From NCBI RefSeq assembly GCF_905220365.1, contig NC_061134.1, positions 697,001 to 761,000 of the forward strand: a stretch of 64,000 nt of DNA, written 5' to 3'. Positions 26,901-38,900 of the stretch are shown here, piece after piece. How positions within the stretch are numbered: position 1 is the first letter of the stretch; every line of letters starts with the position of its first letter. Source of the stretch: Vanessa cardui. Taxonomy: Eukaryota > Arthropoda > Insecta > Lepidoptera > Nymphalidae. The position numbers and the translations under genes were made by a program. Below the pieces are notes generated by a model. The model did no database searches. It was not told where the DNA came from and was given only the letters and a program-made list of their open reading frames with translations.

Positions 26901-29900
26901 CCTTCATTAATTTAATTTGAATGTAAGGTTATTTAATAGTTTTGTTGTAAACGTCTATAGTAGTATAACAATGTGCTAGGCTCAATTCATAGCCTAGTAA
27001 TGTCGTAATATCGTTCTCATTTAGTTTGTGAATATATTGATGTTTCGTAATTTTATAAATAAAAAAACAATACTTATCACACTAATAATTAATGCAAATT
27101 TGTGATTATGGCAGAAGTCAACATTATTAGCAACCTCATTACCTACGACTACCATTTATTTACATAAAAATAATTTAAAGAAATACACACACACCCACAC
27201 AAATCTGTTTTCATATTTTGTATGTATTATTTGTATTTAGGGAATGTGATCTGTGAGCGAAAAGTCTTATTCCGACTGCATTCAGGTCTTTACAGAATCT
27301 AGCAGGTGCATTTAAACCTGTTTTTTGATGATGGTAAGTGGTAACCACTACCCATAGACAATAACAACAATCTTGGGAACTAAGATGTTATATCCCTTGT
27401 GCCTGTGGTTACACTGGCTCACTCACCCTTCAAACTGGAACACAACAATACTGAGTACTGTAGTTGTTTGACGGTAGAATAACTGATAAGTGGGTGGTGC
27501 CTACGCAGACGGCCTTGTACAAAGCCTTACCACCAAGTAATACCTCATAAATCAATCGCAATCATTACCCTCGTTTTCGTAGTTTTTAACAAGCTGTTAG
27601 GTTTATTTAACACGTTGTTATACATTCCCGAGAGAGGAGAATGCGTCGTTCCCTATAGTTTTTAAAGAAACATCCAAATAATATTGTAAAAGTTTAGCAA
27701 GGCAAATGCTATATATTAAGATAGTTTGGCTATTCACATATGATACGCCTTTTATAATCTTTATTAATATTATTAATGCGAATGTAAGTCTGTTTATACG
27801 TAAAGCTTTTACAGCTAGACACAATTTAATGAGATTTGGGTTGAACCCCAGGAAAACATAGCGTTCGACCCCCTCCACCCTCGTAACGCAAGGTCGAAAC
27901 TGCGGGACAAAACTAACTAAATATGTATCACCTAATTTGTGACTTTAGCCGACTGTTCAGATCTAAATCATGACCAATTATGTACACAATAGTTGAAGAA
28001 TCTTCACTAATATTATAAAGATGACATTAACTTTGTCTGTCTGTCTGTCGCTCAACAACAACGACAGACTGTAAATTCCCACTGCTCGGCTAAAGGCCTC
28101 CTCTCCCTTTGAGGAGAAGGTTTGGAACATATTTCACCACGCTGTTCCAATGCGGGTTGGTGGAATACACATGTGGCAGAATTTTTATGAAATTTGTCAC
28201 ATGCAGGTTTCCTCACGATGTTTTCCTTATCCACTCAGCACGAAATGAATTATAAAGACAAATTAAGCACATGAATCAACGGTGCTTGCCTGGTTTTGAA
28301 CCCGCAATCATCGGTTAAGATGCACTCGTTCTAACTAAACCTAAACTGGATTTGATTTGATGAAATTTCCCATGAAGCAAACTTGAGCTCCGAGAAAGGA
28401 CATAAGTTGCTTTTTCAACCGACTTCAAAAAGGATTAGGTTATCAATTCGGTTGTATTTTTTTTAATGTTTGTTACCTTATAACTTTTTACTGGGTGGAC
28501 CGATTTTGATAAAATTTATTTTGTTTGAAAGCTAGTGCTTCCTGTGCGGTCTATTTTATTTAGTCCAGTTCTGATGATGGAAAGAAGCAAGGTGGGAGTC
28601 GGATTTTCTTTTTAATAAAATTTTTATTTATTGCTATATGACAACCTACCCTTAAAAATGCGAAAGAAGCCGAGAGCGACAAAAAGTATACGAACCATCT
28701 TCGACAAATTGTCATAAAAAGAACTATCAAAAATAAGCGGAATCATTAACCTCCTTCGTTTCTTATTGAAGTCAACAGCTGACTCATTATGCTAATCCGA
28801 TATTTTATTAAACAGAAAAACCTGAAGTTGTTTATACTGTACCGAGTTTGTTATTACACCGAGTCATTTAAGTGAGAGTGGACTATAAATTGTGCATGTG
28901 ATGTGACATTATTATGCATGTACATGAATATAATATTGTTGTTGTTAAATAGCCCGTCACGTGTATAAACAACGCGAGTAAAAGTGATCACGATGTTTAT
29001 AAATAGATTGAACACACATCTTAATACTTAAACTTTCTTTGTTGTATTTTTAAATATATAAGAATACGCAAAGAATAAACAGCTCAATAACTTTATCTTC
29101 TGTTTGTCAACTGACTTTTGGGCTGTGTAAGAGTCGAGATGGCCCAGTGGTTAGAATGCGTACATCTTAACCAATGATTACGGTTTCAAAACCAGGCAAG
29201 CACCGCTGAACTTTCATTTCATTTGTGTTTGTAATTCATCTCGTGCTCGGCAGTGAAGGAAAATATCGTGAGGAAACCTGCATGTGACCAATTTCAACGA
29301 AATTCTGCCGCATGTGTATTCACCAACTCGCACTGGAGCAGTGTAGTGGAATATGCTCCAAGATTTCTCTTCCAAGAAAGAGGAGGCTTTAGTCCAGCAT
29401 TAGGAAATTTACAGGCTGACAGTGATGATGAAACAGTGTATTGACCTAAACTTTACAATGAAGTTACAATTAAACACAAGTTAAATATTTAATCATAAAT
29501 TGTCCTTGAAATTATAAGCTGGAAGTGACAACACTCGCATTTGTCGTGACTGATAAAACATCAAAGATTCTTTATGTTTAAATTAATTATCATATTATAT
29601 ATGTTAATAAATTTTAATAATAATCTTTAATATAAATCTTTTTACACGAATTAGCAAACATTTTTTTCAATACGATTTAAGTCGTCTAGATTATTGCCAA
29701 CTAATTAATTAAAAGCTTATGTAAAAAAATAAAACATTTATAACCTAATGAGATTATACAGACGATAAAAGGCGTTTGTTGAATATTTTTAAACGATTTA
29801 TAGATTTGGATATAATAGACTGAATAATTCATACGCATATTTATTTTAATTAATCATAAAAGAGATCCTAGTCTAGACTGCTAGTCATATAGTTGGTTCT

Positions 29901-32900
29901 GTATATTGTTTGTGTAACGTCAGAAAGGCGTATGCGCCATTTACTATCTGTATAGTACGACACAACTTAGATGTAGCATTGACACTTCAATAAAACCAAT
30001 TACTGTCAATTTATACAACCAGTAGAAATAGCTCCCTATCGCGCAATTTTACGCTATTCGTCGCTATAGATTCTCGCGTTAGTGACGTGTCAAATTGAGG
30101 AATATATTAGATCATATGACATTACAGGTTATTACGTTTGAGTAAAGATCATATTCATGTGAATTCTTATGTAAGAAGTCAATATTGATATAATTTGGGG
30201 TGGCGTACTTAATTCGGATGTGATCGGTTTTACGAATTTCGCCGATGCTACATCTATGTTGTGTCGTACTATACATATTATAAAACACAGTTGCCCCTTT
30301 CTGTTCGCTTAAATCTTTTAAAGTATGTAATGGATTTTCATGCGGTTTTCCTCAATATACGAAGCGATTCAATAGGAAGATACATTACAGTAGAGAAAAG
30401 CCGAGAATTACTATTTGTAGTCACAAAACAATAAAAATGTTTCTTTCTATAGTATCCATGTAAAGCCGGGATGTGTAACTAGTATTGGCTTTCTTGTACA
30501 TTTAAGTGATTCGCACGACAAGTTACTGAGATTCTTAAATTCATATAGGATTGTATGAGTCCCCTTTACATTCAATTAACTTAAATGTCAATTTAAATTA
30601 GCTTCTCGCACTTTAGATACTTACTGGAATGCTACCGGAATACTTAATTTAGTGGTAGGGCTTCGAGCAAGGCCGTCTGAATGCCATACAATCACCAGAT
30701 ATTCTACCGCCAAACAGTAATACTCTGTATTATTGTGTATCGGTTTAAAAGGTGAATACGTTGGTAGCGTATCGCTGATGCAACGGATGTTAGCTTTAAG
30801 CTAATTACATCGATAACGTCTATAGGCATGGTGACCTTTAACCACCAGGCAGTCTATTGACCGTCCGCCTACCTACCTACGTTTATAATATTAATAAAGG
30901 TTTTTTTTTTAAATTAGGTGTATATGCACGTAATGCTTACTGCTCTTTGTATGGGCTTAGATAATTGAAAAGAGGTGTTGCTCGGGACGTGGTTTATTGG
31001 CAACTGTATTAAAAATATAATTTAAATCTATTAAATGCTTACACATACTAACGCATACATCTCACATTCATACGACAATGTTAGTGGCGTAGACATTAGG
31101 TATTGAATAACATAAAAGTAAGCTCGTTAATGAGTCACAGCTGGACTAAGATTGTTTTTGAGTTGATTTGAAATTTACTCTAGTAAGTTAGTTCCTCCAT
31201 TGGGATTGGTGGATTTTCATTTTCATAATCATTACATAATATTAAACAAAGTCGCTTATCGCTATCTGTCCCTTTGTACGCTTAGACCTTTAAAATTACG
31301 CAACGGATTATGATGGGTTTTTTTTAATAGATAGAGTGATTCGAGAGGAAGGTTTTTGTAAATAATACATGGACAATTAAATAAAGAAACACTGATTATT
31401 TTAAAAGTTTCTAATGTGATGTCGTGAATAAACAAATTCTGTAGTATATTTAGTATCAGTATTGCACCCGTGCGAAGCCGAGGCAGGTCACTAGTATTTT
31501 TTATTCCTATACATAAATAACACTATTTATCTGTTTAATCGCTCCAATTATATTAATAAAAGACAACAATTAATATTAACAATACATTACGCGTAGTAAT
31601 CGTATTAGCGTCGTAATTTCACTCTCGTTGCCCAATATATTCGTTTTGGAGTAATTATTATTTATTGTTAACGGAAATTGCGTTGTGATAGCGATATTCA
31701 AGAACGGACGATACATTTGTTTCGCACGCAAAGTCGTAAACTACTCAGAAGTCCATGTTTTTAACTCATTAATTTTATTAAAGAAGTATTCATATCATAA
31801 TTCAATAATTATTTACGGGAATAAGTTTATAGTCGGCCATTTTGTTGTTTTTATAAAATTGATTTTCATATTGAGTATTACCTATATTGTCTATGTTTTG
31901 TATATATACAAAAATCTTCCTCTCGGATTAGTTTATTTATTAAAAAAACGCATCAAATTCCGTTGCGGAATTTAAAGATCTAAGCATACATAGGCACAGA
32001 CAGCGGTAAGCGACTTTCTTTTATACTATGTAATGATGATAATGATTTTGTAAAAAGACAGTTCCATATTGCCTCAAACCTATTATATGTATATCTTTGC
32101 TTTTGATCCGGATTGAGTTAAAAAAAAACGTAAATATTTAACTTTATATCAAAAGTAGGTATTTATCAAAATAGTTTATTATAATATTGTAATTAGTTAC
32201 GGACAAGAATAGCAATCTGATGAATATTCGAAGCTCAGAATACTACTGATTTAATTTTAGATTAACATAAATAATATTTATAGAAACGATTTAAATATCT
32301 ATTAAGTATTTATAGAATTTTGACCAAATTTGATTTCAAGGTCGGACGTTTATTTTCGAGACAGGTTTGAACGCATTCATAAGTTTTTGAAAACGAGCGG
32401 ATTGAGATAAAAAGTATCAATCGATACGCGAATATAACGCTAGTGATATATTAAAAAATTTAAAGCTCTTGTCAGAAAACATTGATAAATAAGATATATC
32501 GCCCAATAAAATATTATGTTAAAGATTAAAATGCGTGGTCCTAGAATTTATTGATTTATAAGCAGAAAATATGACTCATGATGGTCCAGTGGTTAGAAAG
32601 CGTGCATCTTAACCGATGATAGCGGGTTCAAGCCCAGGCAAGCACCACTATATATATGTATATGTGCTTAATTTGTCTTTATCATTCATCTCGTGCTCAG
32701 CGGTGAAGGAAAACATCTTGAGGAAACCTGCATGTGACAAATTTCATAGAAATTCTGCCATATGTGTAATTCCACTTAGCCGCATTCTGCCATATGTGTA
32801 TTCCATTTAGCCGCATTGGAACAGCGTGGTGGAATATGTTCCAAACTTTCTCCTCAAAGGGAAAGGAGGCCTTAGGAGAGGCAGTGGGAATTTACAAGCT

Positions 32901-35900
32901 GTTGTTGTTGTTTGTTGTAGGCAGAATATATAAAAAAAAATCTTTTATATTAACACACATATGGATGGAAATAATGTTACTGGTGACATGACGTCAGATA
33001 GAGAAGTATAGAAGAAGAAGATATATGCCGACCTCGAGTAAATTGGGATAAGTGCAGGAGGACGATGATATAATATTGACTTACTCAGTGGCTTAGCTAG
33101 GTGAGGAAGGGTCATAGAAAAATAATCGGGCCCTCACTCCATCTTTCACACCCCTCTTTAACTAATAATTACCCTTTTAAAGTTATAGATACCAGACAAG
33201 AAATCTTGTCCGCAGGGTCGTGATTTTCTAGCTTCAGAAGCTTAAGGTTTAGGATAGAAGGCCCCCTAAAATCTGGGGCCCTGGTGCACTTCACCACCTG
33301 GCCCTACGATAGTTACGCCACTGGACTTACTCTGTAATTAAAATTGAGGAAATATTTGCCGGTTCTCCTCTGTAGAATCTACTGTCCAGTGATTGTATAT
33401 ACGTCAATTCACATGTCGTCGTCGTTCAAAATTCTTATATTAAACATAACGATTTTAAGTCCTTTTATGAACCTCCATGGTCGAGTGGTATGTACACCGG
33501 TTTTCATGGGTACGCCACACTGAGGTCCCGGGTTCGATTCCCGGCCGAGTCGATGTAGATTACCATTAGTTTTCTATGTTGTCTTGGGTCTGGGTGTTTG
33601 TGGTACCGTCGTTACTTCTGATTTCCATAACACAAGTGCTTCAGTTACTTACATTGGGATCAGAGTAATGTATGTGATGTTGTCTCATATTTATTTATTT
33701 ATTTATTTATATTTGTGTAAAAAATATAGTAAATAGTAATAAAGATTAATTTAAGTAATATGAATATATACGTATAACATAAATCATGATAATCACCGTG
33801 TACCGTTATGAATCAGGCAGGCTTCCTTGATAATAATTTAGTTGTTCGTTGTCATTATAATGGATCGTGTAGAATGTTTTTTGACGCAAGCGATTTTACT
33901 ATTTTTAATCTATTAAATCAAATATGTGCCCTGGTACTAAAAGTACCAATATTAATAATCATTTTAGTACAAAAAAAATGTTATTTTGCATATAAGTCGG
34001 TAAAAAATATTATAAATGCGAAGGTAACTCTTGTCTTTCCGTTTTTATCGTTTTCACGTCTGACCAAACATTGAAACGTATTTGAATAAAAATTGGTATG
34101 TAGAAGCTTGAAAATAAATAAAATAATAAATAAACTAACAGTTATGGTTAGTATTGCTAGTTATTACTAAAATTACAACTACTTTTATATCCGTAGACGG
34201 AATTCTAAAGGGGTCACCTGATATTATGTGGTCACCACTGACCATAACATTGGCGCTGTGAGCAATATCTTACTATGATAAGTTGCAATTTCGGAAAAAA
34301 TTTAATCAATATAATTGTGAACTAAACTAACGTTTTGAATATCAAGTCGGCGGCAAAAATTGAATAGCCTACTAGCAAGAAATTTGTAAATCCGCCACTG
34401 GAGAGGACGCAATAAATTATAAGCTGAAATTAAGAAGCAGTCTTCAGTTAAAGTTATCACCGTTGGCCCATCTCATCTGCGTTCGTGGACGACATATCAA
34501 ATAAACAAGGAGTTTATTCGCAGCGTGATCGCAATTTGAGTTAATCGGTGGCGATGTTTACTGCGGCTCGCCCTGTGTGCTCAATATATCACTATGACTA
34601 GGGGTGGAGCGGTCATTCCGAGTACTGTTGTTTATGGAAGACATAAAAGTCGAGCGACTTTAAGAGTCAGAGAGGCCTTTTTTAATTACCTGCATTACTA
34701 ACATGATTGTTTTTTTTTATTTTTGTAACCTCAGAACTTTTCATATATGAATTGATGTAAACAATTATTTTTACTAGTAGTCGCCCACGTATTTGGGTTT
34801 AGATTTTCGTGTTTTAGGTTTAAAAAGTAGCCTATGTCCTTTCTTGGAGTCATACCAATTTCATCAAATTCGATTCAGCGGTTTGGTCGAAAGAGCAACA
34901 GACGGACTGACAGAAAGAGATACTTTCACATTTATAATATTAATATGTATATTTATTTTCCGTTCAGTTCATTTAAAAAAGGCAGTTGTTTTTTCTTAAG
35001 ATTTACCATTGATGCAAATATTTTTAAGTCAATTTGAAGTAGCTTTTTACCAGGGACTTAAATATCGATAAAACACAGTAACGTTTTCTCTGCAAGTGCA
35101 AGATAACGTTATATTTGAGAGAAACGATACATAAAAACGATATTTTGCTATGCTTTGTATGTGTATAACGTTTAAATTACGTTACGATACCTTTCTAAAT
35201 TAAACGTTTCTAAAATATCGTTATAAAAAATAATAACGTTATTATTTATTGTTCTTTGCCATCTCTTTTACTCAATGCTGTTTACTCTCTTTTTCGTATT
35301 TTTTATCGAGCGTCGTATCTAAAGCAATAGCGTACGTTTTGTGATCGTCAGCGCAGCAATTTAACTGAGACAAGATTTGACTTAAGGAACTAGTGACCAG
35401 CTCTGAGTTTGTTTAAAATAATTCATAAATCTTTTGTATTTTTTCTAAATTATAATAAAATCTTTAGCTATATGCGTTACGTAGTTAACAACCGTTTTCG
35501 ATATCCTATATGTCTAATTTTTTTTTTACTAGAGATAGAAGTTTTTCGTAAATAAATATTTTGTTAGGGGCTAATTTCAAACACCTATCGTTAATAAATG
35601 GATCCGCAGATTGATATAATATTGGAACCAGTTAACTAAGCCAACTTGATAACTTTACTTATTAAAAAATCGCTCGCGATTACTTATTAACGTTAATTAG
35701 TTCCGCGCGATCCTAATGTTATATAACGTATTGATACCATTTTAATATTTCTTTTGCAAACAATTTTTCAAATATCTGATTTAAATATAGATACCATAGC
35801 AATACAAATATTTAATACTGAATTGAAAGAAAGAAAAGAAAGAAGACGAACACTAGTTATTATAATCGAACTAATCAGAAAGCATGAAAAAGAAAAAAAA

Positions 35901-38900
35901 ATGTACTTGTATATTATTCTAAACCAAGTAATAAAAAAAAAAAACTTTTTACCGAACAAAATAATAGTTGCAGTAAGAAGTAGCATATTTTAACGTCAAA
36001 GGTCCAATTGGTTTTATAGAGCTTTTATTCTATTTAATTATATAATTTCTATAAACTTACATGGTTCTGCAGGATGAGAATTAACTGAAATATCTATGTC
36101 TTTTGAAATTTAGGAATGAAGCGAAGTATTTCTCCTGATAGAATGGACCCGGAAGCAAATAATCGCCCAATATCCCCATCGTTGTTACGGCCTACGAGAT
36201 CCAATACAGATGAGAAAAATAAGAATAAAACACGTTTCAGCGTCCAAATATTTAAGCCTGAATGTTGTACTACGCACATATGTGACGATAGAAGAAATGA
36301 ATACTTTGTCCAATGGAGAATGTTCACTAATTTTGATTATTAGCGCTCTATATTGTCTGTCAAAATAAAAAATAACAGTGAAAGAATTAATTCGATACGT
36401 CAATTAGTTTCCGAGTTATAAGTAAAACAAGTTGTTACGCACGACGCGGGCTGCCTTTGACGGTGTGACGTCATTGTACAACACGCTCAGTCTGGCTCAC
36501 TCGGTCCGCCCGCGACTGCGCGCCCGCGCCGTCGATATTATACCCAAATACTTTTAAAAATGTCCAGTCCAAATACTAGGAAATCATGTGTTTTGATTAA
36601 ATGTAAAAATACAACTACCAATTCGCCGGAAAAGTTGTATTTTGTAGTTCCAAAAGATGTTAAAACGCGAAAAAAATTGATTAAAGCTATGCTTTTATCA
36701 ATTTTTTGTAAGCGATTAGATCGATAACAATAGCGTATTCATAGTACATATACTTGTATCTCGTCGCAGAGCTCGATACCATCGAACATGTATTTCTCAT
36801 CTATATCATGTACTACCTGAGGAGAGGAATAATCAAAGGATACGGTCGACAAAGTAGACGAGGCGATGGAGGTAATTTATTCCTTTCTGAAAGAAAACTC
36901 CAACTAATGTCAATTTTCTATTAGCGAGTTAATGAAAAAGACGAAAAACGTGTCACAAAAATTATTACGAATTTGTACGTCGGAAGATACTGTATCATTT
37001 TCATTACAGTAATTTTTCGATATCTTTCACAAGAATAAAAGAAACTTTGCCGTTTCGTAAATTCAAATCGTTTATAAAAAATACTTTGGTAAAAAAGGCA
37101 TATTATTCGATACAAGATTTTGTACATTATAAAAAAGCTTGGAATTAATACCTGTTTCCAGGCAGGATACATTACATACATATATATATAATGGTATTTA
37201 ACTAATGTGACTGTATTTTTTAAATATTGAAAAACTGAGTAACATCTGAGTTTCTTGCCGGTTCTTCTCGGTAGAATCTACTTTCCGAACCAGTGGTAGC
37301 TTCAATTAATTGTTAAATGACGATTCAAAAGTGCTTGTAAAAGCCTACTTGAATAAAGTTTATTTTGATTTTAATAGCGAAAAAAAAAAAAAAAATTTCT
37401 GCCAAAATTCGTGTATTTTTTATCGAAATCTCGATAACGATGATCGATACATGAAAAATGTATAGGACCTTAATTGTAGATCGTACAAAAAGCAAAAAAA
37501 ATATTCCATAAAAAAATCGTATCTCGATAGGGAACCGAGGAATGATAAAAAGTGATACTAAACGGTACGCTTCCCGCGCGGCGTGTTGTGAAATGACGTC
37601 ACAGCACTCGCGCGGCTTTAAGCGGGACTCGATATTTTTCGAAACTTTGAATGCCTATAAAACCAAAACTACTAGGTATTTTGAAGTAAAACAAAAACTA
37701 GTGTATTTGTATATAAACAGGCTTTACTGAAAAAAAAATCAAGTGATTTGGCATACCTAGTAACATTCTACATTACTAACTGAAGAGCTCAAATATATTA
37801 ATCCATGTATGAGAACAAGATGCTACATCAAAATACTAAATTTTTTAAATGAGTTGAAAAATTACCATACAAATAAAATAGAGTTAACGGACACAGAAAT
37901 AATGTCAGCTAGACATTGCAATCGATTAGAATCAATTAGAAGCAATACTTTATTTTATAAACTATTATATTATTATTTTCATTATTAACTGATCAACCAA
38001 TGCTCGGCATTAAAATAAATAAAAGACGAAAGCTAGGCAGCTAATTTTTTTTTATTATTTTTAACAGACACAATTTTAGTGGATTTTAAATAATTTATCA
38101 ATAATTATAAAGAAAGTAGTAACCTTATGTAACGTAACATTCAGTTTTATTACACTTACATGTTTTCAATAGCCAACTAAGAATGACTTAAAACAAAGTT
38201 GTTAAAAAAAATTGAAGAAAGATATTATTTTTTAATTTTTAGTTATTTTACTTAGCAACTGTGAACACCGTGTAAACAAAATTTTGTCTTTTAAATTGAG
38301 TTATTCACTACAATGGATAAATATATAATAACATAGGGTGAATTAACATATATTAAATTATAAAGGACAATTTAATTAGAAAATTCAACACTAAAAACAT
38401 AAGAAAGTGTCGTGAGTTTTATCTAAAAAAATATTATAATATAATGTTATACCTAGTGTCAAATTGAACCAACAAATTATAGACTACGATAATATTAGCA
38501 ATTAATTATAGTATTACGATATTATTAGATATATAGTAATACTTCGCAAACGGTTTATGTCTTTATTGTTAAGAAATGTCCATGCATTAAAACGTTGCCA
38601 GCTTGATTCACGAACCTAGCCTGAGCTATCTAATAGGCCAATGAGATCCTAGCTCGTAAGTCGCGCGTATTCGCGCACTTTTGGAAGATAATAAGTTTGG
38701 CAACGTCGCCTTTTTATCGTTATATTAACGTTATATTGCCTGTCATTATTTCGTTCTGTTATTTTTAAAACGATATTAAAAATATTGAAAACGATATGTA
38801 TGCTGAGGTAACGATACCATTATAACGTTATTATATCGTTATGAATTATGTTATGAGTAACGTTTTAAGTCCCTGCTTTTTACACCTTTATGTGTTAATT

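Larger units (their letters stand above)
35051..38875. mobile_element. 3.8-kb DNA transposon relic with 8-bp TSD and THAP remnant (P-superfamily-like)
   Basis: The ends are CAGGGACTTAAA (35051) and TTTAAGTCCCTG (38875), perfect 12-bp inverted repeats. They are flanked by the 8-bp direct repeat CTTTTTAC (35043-35050 and 38876-38883). Both subterminal regions are rich in ATAACGTTAT-like motifs, plausible transposase-binding repeats. Eight-base duplications are made by hAT and P-type elements. The internal THAP-domain start (36560-36727) and a short frame containing RTRCYIKILNFLN (about 37777-37974) favour the P/THAP9 lineage. The catalytic centre is not visible, so the copy is dead. A LINE 3' end is nested at about 37049-37375. 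Confidence 0.75.

Noticed and set aside
35754..35993. Overlapping sense and antisense frames near 35.8-36.0 kb
   Set aside because: A-rich low-complexity sequence within the transposon generates Lys/Glu- or Phe/Ser-rich peptides. There is no transposase motif.
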